Shown in pieces: positions 8,069-16,104 of a stretch of 64,000 bases of DNA (positions are counted from its first letter, which is position 1; each line of letters starts with the position of its first letter). Both the position numbers and the translations under genes were made by a program. Under the pieces are notes generated by a model. It made no database searches. It was not told the DNA's origin and saw only the letters and a list, made by a program, of their open reading frames with translations. Source of the stretch: Rhodothermales bacterium (lineage in GTDB: Bacteria > Bacteroidota > Rhodothermia > Rhodothermales > JAHQVL01); contig JAWKNW010000016.1 in assembly GCA_041391505.1 (NCBI GenBank), positions 1-64,000 on the forward strand, written 5' to 3'.

Positions 8069-9014
8069 TTCTCAACCATATCTCCCGCCAGTAGCTGTTT
8101 TCGGCGCGGTGGCAGCCGCCGATGGCGTACATGCAGCGGCAGTGGACATTGTCCAGGATCACCGTGTTGCGCACGGTGAGCATCTCGCCGGTATGTTCGA
8201 GGATCATGCGATCCAGCACGTATTTCACCGGAAACTGCTTGCCGCAGTAGGCGCTCATTTCGTTGGTGAAGCGAAGCCCGCGGTTCTTGCCGGCGGGGTC
8301 TAGCGTGGCGCGGATCTCATCTACCGACCGGACCTCGACCCAGTCGCCGGGTTTCAGGTCGAGCGAGAGCGTGGGCGTTTTGGCGAGGGCGCCGGCGGGC
8401 CACTTCCCGAACAGCTGCCCTTTTAACTTCACGGCGAGCGAACCGGAAATCTGGCGGACGGCGTCGAGCGGGCTCCGGTTTCCGATGCGGATGTCCTCGG
8501 CGATCTTGAACAGCCGGTCGATCCGGGGAAGAGGCACAGTGGCCGAAACCAGGGCGGTCGACTGGCACAGGTAGGTGTCGTCCGCGCGCCGCGTGCCCAG
8601 CATACCTTCCAGGGCGCGTTCCGTACGCGCTACCGGCTCCGGCGCCGGCGACGCGGCATCGTCCATCCGCTCCAGCCACGCTTCCTTCCAGAAGAGCCGG
8701 CAGGCGCGGGCGCAGCCGTCGTGCGCCTCCCCGTCGCATCGCAGGTCCTCGAGAAACACGACATCGTCCTGCTCAAAGGCGCGGAAGGTGTCGCTGTAGC
8801 CGTCGACGCACGTCTTTTCGACATGGTAGGCCACCTTGTACGTCTTGCCGCAGTGCTGGATCATCTCCGGCATGAAGGGCAATCCATCCAGCATGCCGAA
8901 CGCATCGAGGGTGGCGGCAATTTCGCCGGGCTGGCGCACGCGCACCAGATCGCCGCGACGCAGTGAAAGCTCCTCCCCCGTCGCATCGCGAATCGATTGG
9001 GAAACCGTTTTCAT
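8061..9014 (-). CDS. Conserved protein with a duplicated cysteine-containing domain, function unknown
   Basis: A 317-residue protein made of two copies of one domain. Copy 1 (about 18-115) has 'RRGDLVRVRQPGEIAATLD', 'PFMPEMIQHCGKTYKV', 'EDLRCDGEAHDGCARACRLFWKEAWL'. Copy 2 (about 220-315) has 'KPGDWVEVRSVDEIRATLD', 'RFTNEMSAYCGKQFPV', 'DNVHCRCMYAIGGCHRAENSYWREIWL'. The same domain occurs as a single unit in many bacterial glycan-assembly loci, as far as I recall, without a known function. The cysteine set (CGK, then C-x-n-C-x-C in a FWKEAW context) suggests metal binding. The ATG at 9014 is chosen because the in-frame upstream codons (to 9080) run through the terminator hairpin of the preceding gene. 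No signal peptide or membrane segment is visible. Confidence 0.72.
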   Translation of the reverse strand: MKTVSQSIRDATGEELSLRRGDLVRVRQPGEIAATLDAFGMLDGLPFMPEMIQHCGKTYKVAYHVEKTCVDGYSDTFRAFEQDDVVFLEDLRCDGEAHDGCARACRLFWKEAWLERMDDAASPAPEPVARTERALEGMLGTRRADDTYLCQSTALVSATVPLPRIDRLFKIAEDIRIGNRSPLDAVRQISGSLAVKLKGQLFGKWPAGALAKTPTLSLDLKPGDWVEVRSVDEIRATLDPAGKNRGLRFTNEMSAYCGKQFPVKYVLDRMILEHTGEMLTVRNTVILDNVHCRCMYAIGGCHRAENSYWREIWLRRV

Positions 9015-9034
9015 ACCGTCTATCCAGAATAGGT

Positions 9035-9068
9035 GATGCGCCCCCTCCCGACCGGGAGAGGGCGCATC
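9035..9068 (-). terminator. Hairpin terminator after the 9094-12405 gene
   Basis: A nearly perfect 15-base-pair stem (GATGCGCCCTCTCCC pairing with GGGAGGGGGCGCATC on the minus strand, four-base loop) begins about 26 bases after the stop codon of the malectin/Ig protein. It lacks a long U-run, so it may act as a transcript-end stabiliser or a weak terminator. It also argues against the upstream start of the next gene. Confidence 0.65.
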
Positions 9069-9093
9069 GAAGGGAATCATCCAGACCGACTCG

Positions 9094-12000
9094 TTACTTC
9101 AACAGCGTCATCCGTCCCGTCTGCACCTGGGCGCCCGCGTCGAAGGTGGCCTGCAGGCGATAGATGTAGGTGCCCGAAGCCAGTTCCGACGCGTCGACGG
9201 AGAGCTGGCGCGCCGCGCCGGCTTCCATCGAGCGGGATTCGAGCCCGAGCACTCGCCGGCCGAGCAGATCGAACACATCGAGCCGCACGTTGGCCGCTTC
9301 GGGCAGGTCGAATACCACGGTCGTGGTCGGATTAAACGGGTTCGGATAGTTGCCCTGGAGGCCGAACGACTCCGGCAGCGCCTCCGCAGCCGCGCTTTCG
9401 GCCGACAGGCGCAGTGTTTCGACATCCGGGTTCGCGATGACGAGCCCCTCGCCTTCGACCGCCTCGTGCGTAGCGACAACCTGGCCGCGCACGAGCTCCT
9501 CGATCACGTACCGGCCGCTAAAAGCCGGCAGCGCGTCGATCTGCACCGTCACCGGATACGTTTCGCTGTGAATCCGCACGACAGCGGCATCGCTTTCAGC
9601 CAGCCGGCTGTCGTCCGCGAAGCGGGCGTCGAACCGGAGCTGGGCGGCGCCCGGAGGCATCGCGTACTGCCGCCTGTCCGTCGCCTCGTCGAGCGATCCC
9701 CCGAAGAACAGGGTTTGCTTGCGGCCGGCGTCGTCGCGCACCGTGAGGGCGCCGAAGCCGTCCGGCGCCGGCGTCGCGGCGGCGCCCCGTTTGGCCACCA
9801 CGCCCACACCCGAGCAGGTCAGCGTGACCGCGCCGGCGTCGGTGGTCAGCACCCAGTAGCCCCGATTCGGGGCCAGCTGCGATACGCTCTGGTAGCCGCC
9901 CTCGTACGCGAAGAAGGTGCCAGGGACGAGGATGCCGCCGCTATCGACGATGTCGTCCGTATTGAGCAGACAGGTGGGCCCGCTGATCAGGTTCCAGCCT
10001 TCGACGATCGGCAACACGATCGACGTGATCTCTGAACCGGCGACGTTGACGTTGCCGGCGGCCGGGACGTTGATCCAGTAGCCGCGCCCGACATCGAAGG
10101 TGGTGGAGTTCGTATAGGCCCCGTCCCAGAGGAAAGGCTCCCCGATCGGCGAAAGCGAGCCGAAGAGCGAGAGGTAGTTGTTGTCCGCCACCTCGAGCGA
10201 AAGGCCCAGCAGGTTCCAGCCCTCACTGAACGCCACGGATCCCTCCACTTGCAACTCCATCACGAGCGTGTTGGACGTGCGGCCCATGAAGCCCTCGGTG
10301 TTGGTGGTGGCCATGAAATAGTTCAGACCGCCGACGAGGCCGTTGCCCGGCACCGTCATCTTCAGCTCGACCGGCACCGAGGCCGTGCCGGACTCATCGA
10401 GCGCGACATCGTACTCGATCACGGTCATCGCCTGGTTGGCTTCGTACGGCTGGATATCGAATCCGCCTTCCGGCGCGTCCTCGGGGTTGAGCGTCGCATC
10501 CAGCTGAACGAGACGCACCGAGGCAAAGGGCGGGCCGCTGACGACTACCACCTGCTCCGGGTCCGTAAAGCTGGCCTGGGTCTCCTCCGTCCCCGAGATC
10601 GCCAGCGTGACGGCGTCGGCCGGCGTCTCGTACAGGATCGCCTCGCCGCCGCCCAGGCCGCCTTCGACCACGCGGAAGAGATCGTTCACGATGGTCACGC
10701 CGCCCGTAAACTGCACCGTGACGACCGCGCCCATGAGTTCGATGCCGGATACCGAGCCGGCTTCACCGACCGTGCTGGCGCCTTTGAGGCTCGTGGGGTC
10801 GACATCGACCGAAAACGTGAAGATCTCCTCGGCGTCAAAATCGTCGAACGCCAGCGAAGCCTCGTAGAATCCGCCCTGGAAAGGCAAGGCAAACGGATCG
10901 ACGCAGGGATCGGACGGAGCGATGTAGCCGGTCGCTTCGGCCCCCGAGTTCGCCTCGATGCACTTGCTGCCGGAGTCGCCGGCCTCGCCGTTCGGATCAA
11001 ACACCATGTCTGGCAGGATGCTCGTCGCGAGGTCGATCGTCACCTGCTCGATTTTCAGCGTGCCGGTAGACAGGTTTTCGACGACCAGGGTGCCGGCGTT
11101 GAAGGTGCTCGCCCCCAGCCCGTTCGTCGGGGTGATGGCTACGCGCGCCCGGGGCGTGCCGCCATCCACCTGGACGATGAATGTATCGTCCGCAGACTTG
11201 CCGTCGGTATTCGTGGCGCGGACCGTGATTTCCGCCACGCCGCGCGCGCCCGGCGTAAAGCCCAGCACCAGCGTCAGACCGTTCTCGATGGTCGCATCGA
11301 CGACATCGGTGTTCGTGTTATCGAAAATGTTGAACTCCATGTCCAGCGCGGCGGGGTCGGTGAATACCGACGAAATATCGATCTGGACGTCGGGATCGGT
11401 GTCGAGCACCTGCAGGTCCCCGATGGGATCCGTGACGATGGGCGCAAAGCTGCCGATCGTCCACACAAACGGGGCAAACGTGCCGCGCGACGGCGTGCCG
11501 TCGTCGATGACCAGGAGCCGGACGTTGTATTCGCCGTCGGCCGACGGATCGATCGTGCCCGAAATGACGCCGGTCGCGCTGTCCATGAACAATCCAGTAG
11601 GCAGCCCCTCGGCAAAATACGAGAGTACGTCTTCGTTGGGATCGGAGGCCGAAACGGCCAGTTCGACGTTCGAGCCGGGATCGTCCGACTGGTTGCCCGG
11701 ATTCACGACGATCGGCGCGTCGTTGCCCGAATCCATGTCGACGATTTCGATGGCGCTGATGACCGGAATGCCGATCTCGGCCGCAAATTCGATGGTGAGA
11801 AGATTATCGCCGTCGTGATCGTAGCTGTCGATGGTTTTGGCGAGGACGACCTTCTCCAGATTGCCCGTTTCGGCCAGGATATCCAGGTTATCCACCACGA
11901 GTTCGCCTTCCACGAGGATATCGAACACGCGTGTGCCGGTGCCGGCGCCGAACAATTCGGTGAAGTAGAGCACGACCTGGTAGTTGCGCTCCTGAAGCAC

Positions 12001-12405
12001 CGGGAAGCTCCAGATCAGGTTCTGCTCCGGCGTCACCGGATCCCAGCGCTGGGTATTGAAGAGCGTCGTGCCCACGCCGGCGTGAACGGGATCCTGGAAG
12101 ACGATTTCAGCGGCCTTGTTGCGGCCGGCGGTCTGATCGCCGGCGACGTCGGCATTCACGTAGGGCGAATTCGTGCCTTTCTTGGCGAACTGGATCGGAG
12201 GCGGATCGAGCGCCTCCTGCTGGTCTTCGGCCCAGTCGGGATAGCTGATGTCCGTGGCCGGCGTGATGGCGCCGCCGGTGTTCACGCGATAGACCACGAC
12301 CTGCGCGGAGGCCGTGGTGGCCATGGCCAGGGCGGCGATCAGCAGGACGAATGTGTATCGGATGCGCAGGAAAAGGTCCGAACGCGTGGATAGGAGGTTT
12401 ATCAT
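9094..12405 (-). CDS. Secreted malectin/Ig-like multidomain protein with type IX sorting signal
   Basis: A 1103-residue exported protein. After a signal peptide (about 1-35, ending 'TTASAQ') come a malectin-type carbohydrate-binding domain (about 36-225, 'VVYRVNTGGAI', 'FAEIG.PVISAIEIVD'), a putative-Ig/cadherin-like domain (232-318, 'GLPTGLFMDSATGVISGTI') and another Ig-like domain (320-415). An unnamed domain shared with the 16105-22263 protein follows (about 420-590, 'TSILPDMVFDPNGEAGD', 'FTFSVDVDPTSLKG'). The end is the common arrangement of this window: a doubled EGWN/GYW module (728-865, two cysteines), a 'FFGGSLD' beta module (about 884-1005) and the Por tail ('GNYPNPFNPTT' to 'GRMTLLK'). 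An in-frame TTG at 12435 is possible; ATG 12405 fits the signal peptide. Probably a surface or released glycan-binding adhesin; no catalytic domain seen. Confidence 0.85.
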   Translation of the reverse strand: MINLLSTRSDLFLRIRYTFVLLIAALAMATTASAQVVVYRVNTGGAITPATDISYPDWAEDQQEALDPPPIQFAKKGTNSPYVNADVAGDQTAGRNKAAEIVFQDPVHAGVGTTLFNTQRWDPVTPEQNLIWSFPVLQERNYQVVLYFTELFGAGTGTRVFDILVEGELVVDNLDILAETGNLEKVVLAKTIDSYDHDGDNLLTIEFAAEIGIPVISAIEIVDMDSGNDAPIVVNPGNQSDDPGSNVELAVSASDPNEDVLSYFAEGLPTGLFMDSATGVISGTIDPSADGEYNVRLLVIDDGTPSRGTFAPFVWTIGSFAPIVTDPIGDLQVLDTDPDVQIDISSVFTDPAALDMEFNIFDNTNTDVVDATIENGLTLVLGFTPGARGVAEITVRATNTDGKSADDTFIVQVDGGTPRARVAITPTNGLGASTFNAGTLVVENLSTGTLKIEQVTIDLATSILPDMVFDPNGEAGDSGSKCIEANSGAEATGYIAPSDPCVDPFALPFQGGFYEASLAFDDFDAEEIFTFSVDVDPTSLKGASTVGEAGSVSGIELMGAVVTVQFTGGVTIVNDLFRVVEGGLGGGEAILYETPADAVTLAISGTEETQASFTDPEQVVVVSGPPFASVRLVQLDATLNPEDAPEGGFDIQPYEANQAMTVIEYDVALDESGTASVPVELKMTVPGNGLVGGLNYFMATTNTEGFMGRTSNTLVMELQVEGSVAFSEGWNLLGLSLEVADNNYLSLFGSLSPIGEPFLWDGAYTNSTTFDVGRGYWINVPAAGNVNVAGSEITSIVLPIVEGWNLISGPTCLLNTDDIVDSGGILVPGTFFAYEGGYQSVSQLAPNRGYWVLTTDAGAVTLTCSGVGVVAKRGAAATPAPDGFGALTVRDDAGRKQTLFFGGSLDEATDRRQYAMPPGAAQLRFDARFADDSRLAESDAAVVRIHSETYPVTVQIDALPAFSGRYVIEELVRGQVVATHEAVEGEGLVIANPDVETLRLSAESAAAEALPESFGLQGNYPNPFNPTTTVVFDLPEAANVRLDVFDLLGRRVLGLESRSMEAGAARQLSVDASELASGTYIYRLQATFDAGAQVQTGRMTLLK

Positions 12406-12763
12406 GGGTGATACACCGTGATGTCGATAGAACAAGCTGCGAGAAATGACCCGGGATGGGCCGAGATAGCGGGCGATGCGCAGATCAACCGAATGAATGG
12501 GGGCGGCAACTGAAAGTACGTACAGACCGGTTAACGGCCGGGAGCTTGCCGATGGATCGGCGTACGTTTTTGGCCCATGACGCCAGCCTCCTCCGGCGCA
12601 CAGCGGCGGGAATCCGGAGTCGGGATGGTATTCCAGCGTCTTTCAACAGCATGTCGTTGCACATCGGCGGCCTTGCGGCAGCCAGACCAAAAAAACAGGG
12701 CGGCGTCCCGCCAACACGGAAGCGTCACCCGGCCGGCGCGGGGACGTCATCCCCCTAAAGAAA

Positions 12764-12826
12764 GGGAGTCCGGGTGCCGGCGTCAGGATGGCATCATCCT
12801 GTATCCGCCGGCTCCCGGACTCCCTG
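12764..12826. repeat. Nested palindrome, 63 bases
   Basis: Outer arms of 20 bases (starting AGGGAGTCCGGG and ending CCCGGACTCCCT) pair with one mismatch. Inside lies a second palindrome, CAGGATG-gcat-CATCCTG (12785-12802). The structure looks like a REP/MITE-type extragenic palindrome rather than a simple terminator, since no U-run follows on either strand. Confidence 0.75.
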
Positions 12827-12866
12827 AAAGAAGGAAGCGTCAAGAAGCTCGTGGAAACTAAAAAAC

Positions 12867-12946
12867 GGGCTGTCTTCCTGGGCCCCCAACGCAAGCGCCG
12901 GGGGCTCAGGAAGACAGCCCAATTTAATCTCTCAACGGTTTCTCAA
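12867..12946. repeat. Dispersed palindromic repeat, copy A
   Basis: Two 21-base arms (12867-12887 and 12900-12920) match with one G/A difference around a 12-base loop. The right arm and the next 26 bases ('..tctcaacggtttctcaa') recur at 31521-31577, so this is one copy of a dispersed element. The right side, AATTTAATCT, is AT-rich and could let the hairpin terminate rightward transcription. Confidence 0.8.
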
Positions 12947-13006
12947 GGCTGCAGGTTCAAGGCGTAATGTAATCCTTCATTGATCCTCGAACGGGCAACC
13001 TCAAAC

Positions 13007-13044
13007 GGCAAGCCCATCCATTCAACAGCATGGATGGGCTTGCC
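13007..13044 (-). terminator. Hairpin terminator after the 13050-15764 gene
   Basis: A perfect 15-base-pair stem (GGCAAGCCCATCCAT / ATGGATGGGCTTGCC) with an eight-base loop starts five bases beyond the stop codon of the minus-strand gene and is followed on that strand by GTTTG. Position and symmetry fit an intrinsic terminator, though the U-tract is short. Confidence 0.75.
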
Positions 13045-13049
13045 CTTGG

Positions 13050-15764
13050 TCACTTCAGCAGCATCATCCGCCCGGTCTGCACCGCCGTGGCGTTCGCCAT
13101 CGTCGCGCGGATCTGGTAGATGTACAGGCCCGACGCCAGGTCGTGCGCGTCGATCTGCACCTGCTGGCCGGCGCCCGGGCCGAAGGCCGCCGCCGGCACC
13201 TCGAGCACCTGGCGACCGAGCGTGTCGAACACCTTCACCGCTACCGTGCCGCTGGCCGGCATATCGAAGAGGAGCGACGTCGTCGGATTGAACGGGTTCG
13301 GGTAGTTGCCGCGCAGCGAGAACTGGCCCGGCAGGGTGTCGACCGACTCGTTGGCCGTGGCCGTCGATTCCAGCGTGACCCGGATCTTGTTCACGTTCGG
13401 GTCGGTGACCGAAATCGTTCCGGCCTCCTGCAGCGTCTGCGTGGCCATCACCTGGCCGGCGACGAGTTCCTCGATCATCAGCGTGCCGCTCGTGCCGGCC
13501 GGCAACTGGGTGAGCGTGATCTCCATCGGATAGTGCGCGCTCTGGAGCTGGATGACCGCCTGGGGACCTTCCGCAAGCCGCCTGTCGGTCGCGAAACGCA
13601 CGTCGAACGAGCCCGACGGCGCCACCGGCGGCAGCGAGAAGAAGCGGATATCCTCCGAGTTTTCCAGCGTGCCGCCGAAATACAGATCCTGCGTGGCGCC
13701 GGCCATGTCGTTGACCTTGAGCACGCCGAATGCCGTCACGTCCGGGGTCTGGCTCACGCCGGCCGACCGAACCGAGGATTTACCCGGCGCGGCGCAGTCC
13801 ATCGTGATCGTACCGACGCCCTCCGAAAGCACCCAGTACCCGAACCCGGGCTGGAGCGTGGTGGCCGACTGGTAGCCGTCGCCATACGAGAAGAGGATGC
13901 CGTTCGACAGCACATTCGACGGGTCGCTGATCGCGTCAAGCGGCAGGATACACGCCGGCCCGCCGATCAGATGCCAGCCCGCCGTCAGGTTGATGCCGAC
14001 CGAGTTGACCGCCGCGCCGTCGAAGGCCTGCGCGCCGTCGGCGTCGAGGTTCAGCCAGTAGCCCACGCCGCCGCCAACCGTCTCGGTCTGGGCGTAGTTG
14101 AGGCCGTTCCAGAGGAAGGGCGCGCCGATGGACGACACATCCCCGAAGACTGCGGCATACGCCGCGTTCGCCGGCGTCACCGGGACGCTGACCAGGTTCC
14201 ACCCTTCGCTCATCGAGCGGCTCAACCCGCCGACTTCAAGAATCTCGATGCCCTGGATGATCGGGTCGTGCGAGATGTTCGTAAAGTCGATGTCGACGTT
14301 GCCGTCGCTCACGAGCACGAACGAGCGCATGAAGCCGAGATCGACGCCGGTGGATGCGATCTGGAAATTGTTCATCTCCGCCGGCACGACGCCTTCGATC
14401 GCCACGCTGAAGATGCGCGGTCCGTTGACGCCCTGGTCGTCATCCGGCGCATTGAACAGCTGCTCGGCGAAGTAGAGCCGCACCTCGATTTCCTTGCCGG
14501 CCTCGATCGGGATGTCCCACTGCATGGACGGATTGCTCGTCGGGTCCCATCGGCCGCGCTGGAAGAGCGCAACGGGCGTGCCCGGAGGCACCGAGGCGTC
14601 GAGCGTGATCGTCTCGTCGCGCCCGAAGGTCCAGTCGCCCGTGGCCGCGGCGTTTACATACGGATGCGGCGTACCGGGACTCGAAGCGCCGTTGTCATGG
14701 CCCACTACCTCCGTCTGGTCTTCTTCCCACGGATGCGCGCCGTCCGGAATCATCGGGCCGCCCGCGTTGACGCGGAAGAGAATGGTCGTACCGGTGCCGC
14801 CCGAGGTGGCGTTGCCGGAGACGTCCACCGTCAGCGGCGAGTTGAGCCCCGTGTGCGTAAACGTCAGCGTGGCCGCCTTCGTCCCCTGCAGATCGGGCGA
14901 GAACGTCACGTTGATCACCGACGAACCGCCGGCAGCAACGGTCACCGGGCCGTTGGTCGACACCGAAAAGTCGCCGGCGTTCGCGCCGCCGAGCGCGATG
15001 TTCGATACCGTGATGGCCTCGTCGCCCGGGTTCGAGAGCGTCACCTCGAACGGCGCGCCGGTCTCGCCGGCGGCGACGCTGGGAACGACGATCGGCGAAG
15101 GCGACACGCCCAGAATGGTCGCGTCGCGGAGCGATTCGGGCAGCGAAGCGTCATGCCCCGTATCCCACGAAATCTTGAAGGGCGCCTCCAGCTTCCAGAA
15201 ATGGATCCGGTCGATGCGTACGTTGAACGAGCGCGCGGCGACCTGGAACGTGTGCACGCCGGCGGTGAGGAAGTATTCCGGGTTCCGGAACACTTCGACG
15301 CCGTTTTCCTTCAGCGCCCACTGCGTGTGCATCGTAAACCCGTTGTTCAGCTGCCCGCCCGGATGCAGGGTCTTCGTCCAGACTTCGGTATCCATCCTCG
15401 ACCACACGTCGTTCTGCTGATCGAGCGACGGCGCCCCGAGGTGCGACATCTGCATCACCATGCCGTACCAGCCTTCGTTCTCGACCACGATGTTGTAGTC
15501 GATGATATCCACCCCCGGATTAAACAGCTGGTCCGGACCGGTATAGCGAAGGTAGCCGGCTCCCGTATAGCCCGGCTCTACGGTCTGAAACTTCCAGAGC
15601 TCAGGCGTCGGCACCGACTCGGTCTCCATCACGATGAGCCCCTCCTTTTCGAGAAAAGGCGCATCGGAAACGACCTGGGCAAGGGCGGATGGCCCGCAGA
15701 ACAGGACAAAGGCCATGACGCCGGCCCACGAGATGACCTTGGAAACCACTTTTTTCATATCCAT
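13050..15764 (-). CDS. Secreted glycan-binding multidomain protein with type IX sorting signal
   Basis: A 904-residue exported protein: signal peptide (about 1-31, ending 'GPSALAQ'); a beta-sandwich domain (34-192) closely related to the N-terminal domain of the 4499-7969 protein ('MSHLGAP', 'RMDTEVWTKTLHPGG', 'NVRIDRIHFW'); a choice-of-anchor-D Ig domain (218-320); a malectin-like domain (327-512, 'ILFRVNAGGPMI', 'IIQGIEILE'); the doubled EGWN/GYW module with two cysteines (518-660); a 'YFGGTLE' beta module (678-798); and a Por tail ('GNYPNPFNPTT' to 'GRMMLLK'). It has two different carbohydrate-binding-like domains and no enzyme domain, so it is probably an extracellular glycan adhesin. In-frame ATGs at 15803 and 15758 are alternatives. 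Both flanks have terminator or promoter gaps, so it seems to be its own transcript. Confidence 0.85.
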   Translation of the reverse strand: MDMKKVVSKVISWAGVMAFVLFCGPSALAQVVSDAPFLEKEGLIVMETESVPTPELWKFQTVEPGYTGAGYLRYTGPDQLFNPGVDIIDYNIVVENEGWYGMVMQMSHLGAPSLDQQNDVWSRMDTEVWTKTLHPGGQLNNGFTMHTQWALKENGVEVFRNPEYFLTAGVHTFQVAARSFNVRIDRIHFWKLEAPFKISWDTGHDASLPESLRDATILGVSPSPIVVPSVAAGETGAPFEVTLSNPGDEAITVSNIALGGANAGDFSVSTNGPVTVAAGGSSVINVTFSPDLQGTKAATLTFTHTGLNSPLTVDVSGNATSGGTGTTILFRVNAGGPMIPDGAHPWEEDQTEVVGHDNGASSPGTPHPYVNAAATGDWTFGRDETITLDASVPPGTPVALFQRGRWDPTSNPSMQWDIPIEAGKEIEVRLYFAEQLFNAPDDDQGVNGPRIFSVAIEGVVPAEMNNFQIASTGVDLGFMRSFVLVSDGNVDIDFTNISHDPIIQGIEILEVGGLSRSMSEGWNLVSVPVTPANAAYAAVFGDVSSIGAPFLWNGLNYAQTETVGGGVGYWLNLDADGAQAFDGAAVNSVGINLTAGWHLIGGPACILPLDAISDPSNVLSNGILFSYGDGYQSATTLQPGFGYWVLSEGVGTITMDCAAPGKSSVRSAGVSQTPDVTAFGVLKVNDMAGATQDLYFGGTLENSEDIRFFSLPPVAPSGSFDVRFATDRRLAEGPQAVIQLQSAHYPMEITLTQLPAGTSGTLMIEELVAGQVMATQTLQEAGTISVTDPNVNKIRVTLESTATANESVDTLPGQFSLRGNYPNPFNPTTSLLFDMPASGTVAVKVFDTLGRQVLEVPAAAFGPGAGQQVQIDAHDLASGLYIYQIRATMANATAVQTGRMMLLK

Positions 15765-16104
15765 TATTGATTGAATCGCTGGCGATAGCTGGAATGGCGC
15801 CATCCTGCTTGCCCGCCCCGGTGGACCGCATGCGTGTCTGGCAGGGATCGCAGCGGGATGGCCGAGCGGATGGAATGCGGGACGAAACGGTAGAATTAAA
15901 AAAATAAGGTCCGCCGGCGCCGTAGGAGTGGGCGGTTAGGACGATGGGGGATCTACTTTCGGCGCATCAGGGACGGGGGATCTGACGCGGCCGCGGGATA
16001 GGGCGCTCGAGGCGCGGCGTGCCGGATGCGGGATGGCCGGTCCAACCACCCATCCCGCATCCTGTACGCTGGTATGCCTCGATTGACGTCGCCCCGGACG
16101 TTTT
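15765..16104. other. Intergenic region, 340 bases
   Basis: Lies between two minus-strand secreted-protein genes and should contain the promoter of the 13050-15764 gene. A short direct repeat (GGGGGATCT, near 15942 and 15974) and a poly-A stretch near 15898 are visible. No reading frame with family resemblance and no clear hairpin were found. Confidence 0.45.

Larger units (their letters stand above)
12406..13049. other. Intergenic region with three strong palindromes, 644 bases
   Basis: No credible gene. The left part (12406-12700) holds the promoter of the gene read leftwards from 12405 and a 'GGCGCACAGCGGCGGGAATCCGG' type repeat-like stretch near 12595. The right part carries three successive hairpins (12764-12826, 12867-12920, 13007-13044), listed separately. 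The last is the probable terminator of the gene ending at 13050. Confidence 0.55.

Noticed and set aside
12577..12861. Small frames around the palindromes in the 12.4-13.0 kb gap
   Set aside because: They cross the hairpins and translate to Arg/Pro-rich sequence, as repeats do; no coding evidence.
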